A stretch of 64,000 nucleotides of DNA, taken from Phymorhynchus buccinoides. Its lineage: Eukaryota > Mollusca > Gastropoda > Neogastropoda > Raphitomidae. The DNA is taken from positions 20,681,308 to 20,745,307 of the forward strand of contig CM065704.1 of NCBI GenBank assembly GCA_017654935.2. Direction: 5' to 3'. Below are positions 39,291-51,661 of the stretch, one piece after another. The stretch's first letter is position 1. Every line of letters begins with the position of its first letter. A program made the translations under genes and the position numbers. The notes under the pieces are model-generated. The model made no database searches. It was not told the origin of the DNA and was given only the letters and a program-made list of their open reading frames with translations.

Positions 39291-41017
39291 GTCACATATT
39301 CGTGATGCCACGTATTCCTATAAAACTGTGTAAAATTTCAGTTATGTTCAAAAAAATCATTTTGGGGGGACAAGTAGACCCCCCACCACAAGGGGTGAGG
39401 CCAGCAACTTTATTTAATATAGGAATTATCAACCGGGTATGTTCGAAAAAATTAAAGGCTGATCCGAAAACGTCGATCATCAGCCTACTTTCCGAAAAAA
39501 AAAATATACGGGATGTTGATTTTTTCTAAAAACCTTCTCATGGTTCTGCTGATCCCGAAAACAGGAACACGCCATAAGGCTGGATTTCTACCACAAAGTC
39601 TCCTTTTCCGGGAAAAAACCAAGGTTTGGGGGTGGGAGGGGTAAAAACCTTTGCGCTTTTTTGTTTTGTTTTCTTTTTCATGGGAGTTGGGGGGGGGGGT
39701 ACCATGTGTTTACTGTTTAATAGTATCAACATTCTGTTGTAAATAATATATATAGAGTGTGGAGAAGAGCGCCGTATGCTTTTGGGTTGTTAGATAATTT
39801 CCTTTTGATGATTTGTTTACGGGAACAAATAAAAAGAATTTCTGAGTTTTGGAATTTTTGATTATGGGATGAGGGGGGGGGGGAAGGGGGGCAGGCAAGG
39901 AAAACGGGGGGGCACTGGGCTAAAGGGCAAAACGGGGTTGGGGATTCGTACTTGAAAAGGTAAAGTTGGGGTGTTGCCGAAATGGGGAATGAAAGGGGAT
40001 GGGGGAGTTAACAATTGATTTGGGGGAAATTGGGGTAAGAAACTAGGAAAAAGGGGTGCACCAGTTCGTCGTGGCGGGGCGGGATGCGGGGGGGAAACAC
40101 GCCATGCTTCGCCACACCACGTGACACACACACGCACCCACAACACACACACACACACACAAAACACACAGGCTGACAAACGCATACCATACGTGTATAC
40201 GAGGAGATAGTTTAGAGAGATCAGTTTTTTTACATCAAGTTTAGGGGGGGCAAATGCTAGGGGCATAGCAAGGGCCACCCTTTTCTAGGAAAAGGGGTAA
40301 AACCCTCAGGTGGGGGGACATTAAATTATAAAAGCCTTTTTAACTACTTGGCCTTATATGGCAAAATTCCTTGATGTTGGCGACTCTACACTCTTTACTT
40401 TTAAAGTTTTGCGATGGGGAGGAAAAGCCAAGGGTTCTTACTGGCCTTTTTTGCTGCGGCACAATTTGAGGATGTGGGTGGTTTTTTTTTTCACCCAATC
40501 TAAAAGGTCCTTGTGATACTTGTACAAAGCCCAGACCATTGATTTTTTCATCTTCTCTATTTTCCCATTTCACAAAGGTTTCCTGGGCCCAAAATAGTTT
40601 GGTAGTTCCTTGATAAGGGGATTTTTTTCTTCCTGAATCAAACATTTGGAGGGCTCTTAACATTTGTTCGGGAGGGAAGGGGGGGGGGGACATCCATTTG
40701 TTTTTCCCAGTGAGGCAAGTCATTTAGGGGTTTTTTCGTGGTTGGAGGAGGAATCCAAATTTGAAAAGGTCTTCTGGGGGAGGGGGTCCAACAGCTCGGT
40801 GTGGGGGGTGGACAGGAAAAAGTCGGGGTCCCCACAACCACAAGAGAAAAGGGGGAAGGTTGAACGGATAGTTTGCCTCGAAAAAAGACCCATTGATTTT
40901 TGGGGCCAACAGGGGAAAGGGGTCGGGGCCCAAGCACACATCCTTGGGGGACTCCTGATTCTACACAGGGTAGCTTCGGATGCACTCAATCAACAAACTA
41001 TTTTTTCCTGCCTGCCT
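39291..41017. other. Low-quality sequence; no gene recognised
   Basis: Dominated by G-homopolymer expansions and short CA tracts (38941-39020 and 40125-40162 nearby). I could not align it with any part of contig A or B by eye. Open frames here are not credible. Confidence 0.5.
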
Positions 41018-41517
41018 NNNNNNNNNNNNNNNNNNNNNNNNNNNNNNNNNNNNNNNNNNNNNNNNNNNNNNNNNNNNNNNNNNNNNNNNNNNNNNNNNNN
41101 NNNNNNNNNNNNNNNNNNNNNNNNNNNNNNNNNNNNNNNNNNNNNNNNNNNNNNNNNNNNNNNNNNNNNNNNNNNNNNNNNNNNNNNNNNNNNNNNNNNN
41201 NNNNNNNNNNNNNNNNNNNNNNNNNNNNNNNNNNNNNNNNNNNNNNNNNNNNNNNNNNNNNNNNNNNNNNNNNNNNNNNNNNNNNNNNNNNNNNNNNNNN
41301 NNNNNNNNNNNNNNNNNNNNNNNNNNNNNNNNNNNNNNNNNNNNNNNNNNNNNNNNNNNNNNNNNNNNNNNNNNNNNNNNNNNNNNNNNNNNNNNNNNNN
41401 NNNNNNNNNNNNNNNNNNNNNNNNNNNNNNNNNNNNNNNNNNNNNNNNNNNNNNNNNNNNNNNNNNNNNNNNNNNNNNNNNNNNNNNNNNNNNNNNNNNN
41501 NNNNNNNNNNNNNNNNN
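41018..41517. other. Assembly gap, exactly 500 N
   Basis: The third 500-N placeholder, separating the noisy contig C from the PSME3-bearing contig D. Confidence 0.99.
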
Positions 41518-41732
41518 TGTGTGTCTGAGGGAGAATGTAATGTGTGTGGGTGTTGCTGGTTACTGGGACTACGTTTATAGGCGTTGCCATCTTGCTTTAT
41601 GATTTGCATGTTTATCTTGAAAGATTTTTTTAACTTTGTACATGATAATTTTGTTTTACTGGCGTTTTGTGTTCTTTTTTATATAGATGAAAAGAAAAAA
41701 AAAATGAAACAGACTGCAACGTCACTGGAACA

Positions 41733-41941
41733 TACAGCAAATAAACAAATACACGACAAGTGCAAAGTGACGTTATTTTATTCACAAGAGACAAAACAAA
41801 ACTACTGGATATTTCGGCGAATGCGCCTTTATCAACACAGACAAACAATTAAACAGCAAATATAGCAAAAGGAGCAAAAAGTAGTCTCTTGTGAATAAAA
41901 TAACGTCACTTTGCACTTGTCGTGTAGTTGTTTGTTTGCTG
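41733..41941. mobile_element. Inverted-repeat element with flanking direct repeats
   Basis: A 42-bp perfect inverted repeat (41751-41792 and 41884-41925, containing GTGACGTTATTTTATTCACA) extends imperfectly outward to ACAGCAAA on each side, enclosing about 90 bp. The direct repeat TATAGATGAAAAG occurs outside each arm (about 41683 and 41944) and may be a target duplication or remnant. It is non-coding and fits a small fold-back or MITE element. Confidence 0.55.
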
Positions 41942-42097
41942 TATATAGATGAAAAGGAAAAAAACCTTTCAGTTTATCTTGCTCTTGGCCCTTATTGTTG
42001 TGTTGGTCTAGAAATATGTAAAGTATGTGTGTAGGTATGTGCGTGTGTCACTGTGTGTGTGTTGATCATACATAAATATGCATGTTTGTGTGTTTAG

Positions 42098-42210
42098 GTA
42101 CGCCAGTCATGGTGTTCCCAAACGGCAAGGTTCCCTACAACAACTACATCCACAAGTGGGCCGAGTGCGTCAAACCGCTCATCACCGACCTCATGGAACA
42201 CGCTAACATG
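42098..42210 (+). CDS. PSME3: PSME3 exon a (first exon seen)
   Basis: Acceptor TGTTTAG at 42091-42097 and donor GTATCG at 42211. After two bases completing a split codon it encodes TPVMVFPNGKVP and then KWAECVKPLITDLMEHANM. This matches the start of the conserved C-terminal PA28 helical domain after the variable linker. It ends on a codon boundary. Confidence 0.88.
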
Positions 42211-45200
42211 GTATCGTTTCTTTTTTAAATCCTCCATTTTATTATTTTTTTAAGAACAAAAAACATACCACCCATTTTTACTACCATGTTCTCCCCGTGG
42301 GAATACTGGGGAGTCTTTTGTACAAATAGTCCCCCCATCTTCTGGAAGTTCTGTGCTTATAACTTCCTCTAATCTGTCAGTGTCACTCGTTTTGACTCTG
42401 CCTTTTTCCTTTGTTTACTGTCATCTATCTTTCTGACTTATTGGCCCATTCTCCTGCCTTTAACACTTGTAACCCCGATTAAAATGACGACTCTACTCCC
42501 TGTAACCACCAAATTAATGTTGCTAAACTGGGCCTGAAATGGGGTACTTTGTTTAAAAAAATATTAAAAAAGAACTACTTGATGGATTGATTTCAAATGT
42601 TCAGGATTTGTGTATAAATGAAGAATGTTTAACTTGCAATGTTTTTTTTGTTATGTGATATTTTAGATTTTTTGATATTGCAATTTTAACTCCAAAATAC
42701 ATAACGAAGTGGGTTTTAGACGGCTTGGTAGGAGAAAGCAATGGATGTCATGGGCGGAATCAGGCTATAAGGGGCTTAAAAAGTTAAAAAAAAAAAATCT
42801 TCCAAATAATGTTCTCCTTTGAGCTCCTCCGAAATCGGAATGTGTTGGCTGTACGCAGCGGGGAGACCAGTGAAAACTGAAAACCGGACACCCATTATGG
42901 CCATATGGCCTGGGAACGCAGAAAAAGAAGAACTACCACGTCTTCTACTGCTTCTTGTGTAGATCAAACTTAGTGCCCTTGCCTTTGTTGATTCACTTGC
43001 AGACAGATCAAAACATTCAATAACTCTCATACATTCAGTCAATCATCCACACTTCTACATCAGAGAGAAAAAACACAAACTGCTTTAGAAACGAACAATT
43101 TGACTAAAAACAATGGGGTTTTTTTTTGTGATTGTTTTTTTATAAATGGGTGATGTTGAAAGGTTAGGATTAATTTGGTTGTACTTACGTGATGCACTGT
43201 GTACCTACAAATTGCTTTGATTTGACAGGTGAAAATGTGGATCAGCTTCCTGATTCCCAAAATAGAAGACGGGAATAACTTTGGCGTATCGATTCAGGTC
43301 AGTTGGGTTTTCGTTTGTTTACTTTCTTTACTCTTTTGTGAATTGTCTACAATTTGCAGCTTTACTTTGTTTTAATATGGTAGTAGTCCTTGGTCAATAG
43401 TTTTGTGCTGTGCAATGAACCAGTGCCTTGTGGATCATGGAAGGAAATTCACATAAAACAAGTGTGATTTTTTCACCCAATAGTGTTGTGTTGACCACTG
43501 CAGGAGGATCATCCTGGATGCACCGTATGTTCTGTGAAATTCAGTATACAAGGCTTTCACCCCTAATGGTGTTGTGTTGACCACTGCAGGAGGATCATCC
43601 TGGATGCACCGTATGTTCTGTGAAATTCAGTATACAAGGCTTTCACCCCTAATGGTGTTGTGTTGACCACTGCAGGAGGATCATCCTGGATGCACCGTAT
43701 GTTCTGTGAAATTCAGTATACAAGGCTATCTATTCTATCATGTTACCGTTTCACTACGAACTGAGTTTACTCTTCCAACTTGGGGCAAATGCCAATTTAC
43801 CAAAGACATAGTCTAAATAAGACTAAAATCACTTCCCTTGGCACGGTTACCGTGCATATAGCCGATGATATGATCCGGGTGACGTCACTTCCGTAGCGGC
43901 TATTTCAAATCAAGAATAAATTTTCCAACCTTTGGGGCTGCCATGTTTTTTCTTCCCTCTACATTGTAAATTGTTTATCCGCCTGTTTCTACACCATCCC
44001 GGCTTTTCTGTGTCCCTAACACCAAGTGGGGTTCAGGTTTGGTCGGCTAGCGCTATTTAACTTGATATTTTCTTGATTAATTGATTATATTTTGAATTTT
44101 TTCGAAATTGTTGTTTGAGATTGTGCCGGTCTTTGCCCCCGGCGTCATGTCGTCACTCGACCCTATCCCTACTCCAATTCCTTCTGTTGTTGTGTCGGGT
44201 TCTGTTACGCCCAAGCAAGGGCGTGACGATAAAGGGAAGTTCCTCCCTGTTTCTTCTTCGGCTAGCTCTAAGAAAGAGCCCAAGTCTAGACCATCTAGTT
44301 CTAAGAAGAGGAGTCTCTCCCCCCCTCCCACTCTGCTTTCCCCTATCCTTGAGTCGCAAGAGCAGGTTATTACTGTGGTCGATTCGTCATCTCTCGTTGC
44401 AGAAATGATCGCAGGTTTTCACGACAAGGGTATGGTGTTAGTCCCTGCCTCTTCTCTAACTTCTCACTTAGTTGAATCGAGGCCCACCTCAACACTGACT
44501 ACTCAGACTAGACAGACTTCTCAGGCCAAGCCCACGGATGAAGTTGGATTCTTAGCGGATCCTTATGGTCAGGACACACTCCCAGACGGTCCCCGAGATT
44601 ATTTTGCCGTTGGGGACGAAATTCCAGCCGTTATTTCGCCCGGCCAACTGGCCCGCATGGAGCGGCACACAGGCATTTCAGTTTGCCCACTGGACCCGGA
44701 CCCGTACACGGACAGCTACCGCCCTTCACCGGCCCGCACGGGTCCCCGCACGGCCGGTCCGACCCGCCCGTCCTCTGACTTCCCGTACGAAGATTTTCAG
44801 CGGACACGTGAGTTACAAACCGCCCGTACGGGCAACGGAAAACCCAGACTCTCTCTCACGGACAGAAAACCAGAACTCTCTCAAAGCATGATCACACAAG
44901 TGAGTGCTTCTGCCCGGTCCGTTCACGGTACAGATACCGTGTCCGCTACCGCTGGCCCGTCACCTGTTCAGCCGTTCACGGCTCCCGCTCGGCCGTCACG
45001 GCCCGTCCGGTCCGGTCACGGCACACCCGTGACCGCTACCCGACCCGTCCGCAGCAGAAGCGACGGCTACCCGTTCGACGGCAACGGTTTCAACGGCAAC
45101 CGTTGTGATGACAACCGCTACTACGGCTCCCGTGATGACGGCTCCGTTCCGGCCTCCACTGGCCGTGAACACCCCTCTGCGAGGAGAAACCCAACGGATG

Positions 45201-48200
45201 GATTGCCTTCTGGTCATCCCTACGGGCAAGACTCAAACTTTCGGCGAGATTCATCCGCGGAAAATGAATTTTACCCGTCTGAATACGAGGGTTTTGATGA
45301 CTACGAGACTTACGATGACCCAGGTGTGCGTCATCGCTCTCAGTACACACCACGGACCCCTCTTCGGTCTCCTACCAATGACCGTCAGGAGACGGAATCT
45401 GCCTCTCTTCAGGACCATGAGATCCCCCAGGATGAACTCCCTGTGCAGATGGAGCCCATCCCTTCAACTGGGAACTACCAGGGGTACTTGCATATTCTCC
45501 AGCCGTTCTGCAGTGACATTAAGCCCATGTCCCAGCCCAACAAGCAACGGCCTGACCAGCCTAATCCGTTTGGACAACTTCTTACGGAGAAAGAACCCCG
45601 CCTCGCCTTGCATACGTCGCCTTTCATCCGTCAGATTATTCGGCGGACAGATGCTGACTTGTGGACTACTCCCCCTCCAGTGGAGCAGGAGGACGAAGAC
45701 ACCCCTGCCGCTATGTACACTCCAGAAGCTATCCCTTCTGCCCCGGGACAGTTCATCAAGAGAGAGTTCTTTCCCCCATTCCAATTGGCGAACTCTTTTG
45801 TGCCGTTGCCTTCCTTCTCAGATGTGTCAACAAGTGAACGCACAAGTCTGGGCTACAGAGCAAAGAACAGATTCGCTCTTGTCGACATCTCCCAACAGTC
45901 GTTCAACAACCTCGAACGTTCTGTGTTCTCGATTCTAAGGGCATCTTCACTAGCCACCTCTATGCTCCAGTCCCTGCCGCAAATAGTGGGCTCTACCCCA
46001 ACCAAACAGCCTGAAGACTTTCAGTTGAGTCAGGAGATCGATGAGCGAGCTCTTGGTGTCGCTCTCGCTTCGCTCTCCCAGGCGGTCAACTCTATTGCCT
46101 ATGTCGCTTCGTCGTCCAAGACTCAGCTCGCTGCCCTATACAGAGACTCAGTGCTAGCGAAATCCAGCGTTTCTCTGTCCACCTTCGAAAGATCGAAGAT
46201 TCGCTCCTGTCCTTCGACATCCTCTTCGACCTTCCACCCGGCCTCACTCAAGGAGACCCTGGATGAGGCGAAGAAACGTAAACACGAATTGTCTCAGGAG
46301 CACATCATGAGTTGGGCCCGACGTTCGGCGAACCGTGAGTTCGCTCCCCCGCCGGCAAAGCGACCTCGTCCTGATCAGAGACGGCCAAGTTACGTCCCTT
46401 CTCGGGGCATGGCTTCCAGAGGACGCTCTTCCCACCAACCGTCCTCTCGCCAACACGCTCATCCTCCGCGCCCCCCTCACCAGTTCCAACCCTCCACCTC
46501 GCCCCGTGGGGTCTCATCCTCTGGGCGGCGCGCTGGCTGGCCGGGTCATGCCCGGTATGCCCGAGCACCGTTCATGGGACGGAAGCAGCATTTTCAGTAA
46601 AGCCCGCTCCTCCTTTGAAGGATCCGGCACTCTCGGCCAATTCAAGTGCCGGTTCCCTGTTGGAATGCCTTCCAGCATGGGAACGCTTGGTCGCGAGCCC
46701 CTGGATCCTTCAGGTGGTGCGGGCAGGCTTCCGGTTCCCGTTTTCTCGGGAACCTCCCCTGTCTTCCTCCCCCATCTCCTTCCCCCCCCCCTCGGACCCA
46801 GCGAAGCTCAACGTCCTTCAAAAGGAGATCGACTCCCTGCTCCAGAAGTCGGCCATCGTCCCGGTGGTCCCTACGGACCCTGGCTTCTACTCCAGACTCT
46901 TCGTGGTGCCCAAGAAGAACGGGGAGTTTCGTCCGGTCTTGGACCTTTCCCCCCTCAACAAGTTCATCCGAACCCCCAAATTCAAGATGGAGACTGCCGC
47001 CTCCATCCGTCTGGCAGTTCATCCAAACGACTGGTCGACGTCCATCGACCTCAAGGACGCCTACTTTCACGTGGCCATCCACCCTTCTCGACATCGCTTC
47101 CTGAGGTTCGTTTGGGGACAACAAACCTACCAGTTCGTGGCTCTGCCCTTTGGGCTATCCCCAGCTCCATGGATCTTCACGAGAATCGTCAAGGAGTTAG
47201 CCCGCCTGGCCAGGGCAAGATCGATCCGCCTGCACATCTACCTCGACGATTGGCTTCTGCTGGCCTCTTCCCGCAGTCTCTGCCGTTCCCACACAGACAC
47301 CCTGGTCAAACTATCTCGCTCTCTGGGCTTTCGGATCCACGATCAGAAATCAGATCTCGTCCCTTCAACCACCTTCTCCTACCTGGGAATGGTGTTCGAC
47401 ACCGTACGGTTTCGTGTCCAGCCAACTCAGGACCGAGTCCTCAGCCTGCTGAACTCAGTGACTCTTCTCAGACAGAGATCTTCGGCGTCAGCCCGGCAAC
47501 TCCTCCGGCTTCTAGGGCTGATGGAGTCTGTTGCGGACCTACTACCATTGGCCAGAGTCCACAAGAGGCCTCTTCAACGCCACCTCTCGGCCAGGGCAAT
47601 CTCGCATGTGCCTCTCGATCACCAGATAGAGCTAGGCCCTTGGTTCCTCGAGTCGACAGCCCAATGGGCGAAGATCTCTTGGCTCAACGACGCAGTTCCC
47701 ATCCGTCCGCTTCAACAGCAACGGTTCCTCCACACGGATGCGTCTACGGCTGGATGGGGAGCACATTTAGACAACGAGGAGGTCTCAGGTCTTTGGACCC
47801 CGTCGGAGTCCCTTCTACATATCAACCTTCTCGAGCTGGAGGCGGTTGCTCGAGCTCTCAAGGTGTTCGCCCCCCTCCTCTCGGACTTTTGGGTCACTGT
47901 CTGCGGCGACAACACCACAGCCCTTTCATACCTACGCCGCCAGGGCGGCACTCGCTCCGTGCTACTCTCAAAGAAAGCGGAGGAGATCCTGCTGTGGGCT
48001 CAAGCCAACCACACCTTCCTCTCTGTGGAATATGTTCCTGGAAGACTCAATGTTCTGGCGGACCAGCTGAGCAGGAAGGGCCAGATCCTCCCAACGGAGT
48101 GGACAATTGCACACCAATCTCTACTTCCTCTGTGGGAGTCCTGGGGCAAACCTCACGTGGACTTGTTCGCCACCAAGTACAACTCAAGGCTTCAGCTCTA

Positions 48201-51200
48201 TGTTTCTCCTATGAGGGACCCCCAGGCACTGGCGCGCAACGCTTTCTCCATACCCTGGACAGGCATGTCGGCATATGCCTACCCCCCGACATCACTCCTT
48301 CCGAAAGTCCTGGAGAAATACTCCCGCGACAAGCCTCGGCTGATCATCGTCGCCCCGTTCTGGGAATCCAGCCCCTGGTTCCCCGAACTAGTCAACCTGT
48401 CTCACACACCTCCCTTCCGGCTGCACCTGACAGACCGCACCCTGCTCCAGCCTCGCACAGGAGTCGGTCACGCAAGCCCAGAAACGTTTCAGCTGACCGC
48501 ATGGCTACTATGCGGTCAGGCCTGCAATCACGAGGGATCCCATCCAGAACCATTGACCTCATGCTGAAAGCCAGGAGACAGAGTACAAACAGACTCTATG
48601 ACATCAGGTGGGCCTCATGGTTCGAGTTCTGCTCTTCTCACGGTTTCCCCCCTCTGAACCCTTCAGCCTCTGAGTTCGCTCGATTCCTCTCTCACCTACA
48701 TCTGGATAGGGGTCTTTCGGCTCAAACGCTCAACGGGTACAAGGCCGCTGTGTCTCATACTGTAGCTGTTTCTAGAGGCAAGAAGTCTCCCTCCTTCTCG
48801 AGTTCAATAGAGGTGTCGCATGTCATTGATGCAGTTCGCAACCTGTCGGTTACTCGGTCAGTTAGGTTTCCCCAGTGGGATATCTTCCTCGTCCTGTCAT
48901 TCCTCAGGGATTACTGTGAACCCATGTCGTCTCTGTCACTCAAGCTCCTCACCTTTAAGACTGTCTTTCTGGTTTCACTCGCCACGGCTAGGCGTGTTAG
49001 CGGCGTCCACGCTCTTAGCGGTTTAGATAGCGACATCGAGTTCTCATCTGATCCCCAATCTGTGACACTGTCTTTTTTGCCAGAGTTTCGGGCTAAAAAT
49101 CAGCCCTCCCAGACATCTTCTCCTTCTGTCACCATTCAGAGCATCAAGCAGATCCTCTCACAGGATGATGAAGATAGGTTCTTATGCCCTGTCAGGGCTA
49201 TTAAGTTCTACCTGAAGAGAACTTCCTCGTTTAGGGGGCAACGACGTAGGCTGTTTATCTCTCTGAATGAGAGGTATGCTAAGGACATAATCAAATCCAC
49301 CATTTCCCGATGGTTAATTTGTACTATTAAGCTAGCCTATGCCCACGCCGACAAAGCCTTGCCCCTCAACCCAATACGGGCCCACGAAATCAGGGCCATC
49401 AGCGCCTCTCTCGCCATGATCAAAGGTGTCCCCTTGTCCCACATCATGGAGTCTGCATTCTGGCGATCCCAGTCCACCTTCAGCAGCTTTTACCTCAGGC
49501 ATTACTCTGCCCGCAGACAGGACAACACCTTCGGCATCAGGAAGGCTGTCCTGGCTCAGACCCCGGTCTCCCTGAACTAAGGTAACGTGATGGGGTACTT
49601 GTGGTTTGTATGCATATTCATGCTTTGTTGGGGGGGGTATGTGGGTTTTATGTGATCGGCACATGTGGTCCCCCCCCCCGTTCCCGGGAGACCTGCCCAT
49701 GGATACCCAAGCAATTGGCCCCTATGGGGTAGGCTGTATTGACTAATTGTTGTTTTTTCTCTAGGAGTTCAACAATGTTTCTTGCCCACCTCCTCGTTGG
49801 CAATCAACTCAGTTCGTAGTGAAACGGTAACATGATAGAATAGATTGTTTGATTTAGATTAATATATCTATCTATTCTATCTATATACTTACCGTTTCAC
49901 TACGAGTAAAGATTCCCTCCCATCCTCCCTCCTTTGTGAACCATTGTTTTACTCAAGTTTCAGGAAAATTTATCCTGATTTGAAATAGCCGCTACGGAAG
50001 TGACGTCACCCGGATCATATCATCGGCTATATGCACGGTAACCGTGCCAAGGGAAGTGATTTTAGTCTTATTTAGACTATGTCTTTGGTAAATTGGCATT
50101 TGCCCCAAGTTGGAAGAGTAAACTCAGTTCGTAGTGAAACGGTAAGTATATAGATAGAATAGATAGATATATTAATCTAAATCAAACATTCACCCCTAAT
50201 GGTGTTGTGTTGACCACTGCAGGAGGATCATCCTGGATGCACCGTATGTTCTGTGAAATTCAGTATACAAGGCTTTCACCCCTAATGGTGTTGCGTTGCG
50301 CAGGAGGACACCATGGCAGAGGCGCGTCAGGTGGAGACAGAGTCGGCCACCTACCTGGACCAGCTGTCACGCTACTACATCTCCCGTGCCAAGATCATCT
50401 CCCGCATCGCAAAGTACCCCCATGTGGTCAGTCTGTGTGTCTTTGTCTTCCTCTGTTTCTGTCTCTGTTTCAGTCTTTCTCTCTGTGTATAGATGAACTA
50501 TAAAGACCCGTGCCAAGATCATCTCCCGCATCGCAAAGTACCCCCATGTGGTAGGCCTCTATCTATCGTCTACATTCTCTGCTCTGAGCTAGGCGAATGG
50601 GTGTTCTAGATGGGCTCCATAAGGGAGATGATAGGAGGTAAGCATGAATTGGGCTTAAAAATGTTACTTGTAACGGGCTGACAGTGGTGTCCAACTTGTT
50701 ATTCAACCTCTTTGTTGACTGTCGTTGTTTCGTTAGCATTGTGTCTGTGTGTGTGCGCACATATCTGAGCGTGTGTGTGCGTCCATGCAGATATCAGAGC
50801 TTCAGATTGTTGGCATGCCCACGCCATTCACGCGCATTTAAAAAAAAAAATGGATGCATGTTTTCACCTTGTAACATTTGCACCTGTCTGGCGCATGCCA
50901 ATTATTTTGAGAGAGAGAGACTCAGAGAGACATTTCAATCGATTTTTTTTCTTTCTTTTTCCATTAGGTTATAAATACGTCATATCATTATACATCATTG
51001 AGTCTTTCTAAAAAAATGGTTTTGTAAGCACATAAACTGGCATGGTCTCTCAGACTCTGTTTTCTTTATTCTAGATCAGATCTACACCTACATCAGTACA
51101 TGACTGTAAACTTATGGACTAAGCTTATGCATACCAAATCAAATTTTCCCTTTGTCTGTGTCTGTCTCTTTCTCTCTGTCTCCCCTTATCTCTCTCTCTT

Positions 51201-51620
51201 TTATAAGTCGTAAGTTTCTTTATTGTCCATTGGCATTGTACAACGCACATGGAAACTTGTCTTGTAAAATAAAAATATTAAATAAAAGTATGAAACATAA
51301 GTTTACATTAACAAAATGTAATAGACTATGTAACTCTCACACCACACCCAATCATTCATCCGCTCTCCGCTATCTTGCTCACTCATCATGCAACCCACCA
51401 CCACTTCCCAGTGTTTCCCATAGGGGTGAAATGTGAGAGTCCCAGGGACTCCCTGTGCAAAATTTTAAGAGTCCTTTTCATATTTTGTAAGAGTCCCCTA
51501 AGTATATGATAAAAAAAATGCTTTAACAAAAGCAAATACATGCTAAGCACACATGCTGATTGCACAGTGAACACACAGGCAAACACATGTGCATAACCCC
51601 TGGAAATGGAATAGGCTGAC

Positions 51621-51661
<41 letters not shown>

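Larger units (their letters stand above)
43728..50188 (+). mobile_element. DIRS-type tyrosine-recombinase retrotransposon, element 1 (apparently intact)
   Basis: 6461 bp, from ATCTATTCTATC to ATCAAACA. It has inverted terminal repeats (43743-43926 and 49963-50145), three ORFs in the order Gag-like, RT-RNase H and tyrosine recombinase, and an internal complementary region (49806-49905). Flanks CAAGGCT and TTCACCCC rejoin to restore the 86-bp repeat exactly, with no target-site duplication. That is expected for recombinase-mediated insertion of a circular DNA intermediate and unlike LTR elements. No aspartic protease or DDE integrase was seen, and no separate DAM-type methyltransferase domain was recognised. 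Confidence 0.93.

Noticed and set aside
46335..48500. 1081-aa protein beginning at 46335
   Set aside because: The first 720 residues are the wrong frame of the RT-RNase H gene; only the part from about 48501 shows recombinase homology.
43728..50188. LTR retrotransposon or endogenous retrovirus
   Set aside because: There are no direct LTRs, protease, DDE integrase or target duplication. Inverted repeats, the internal complementary region and tyrosine recombinase define DIRS.
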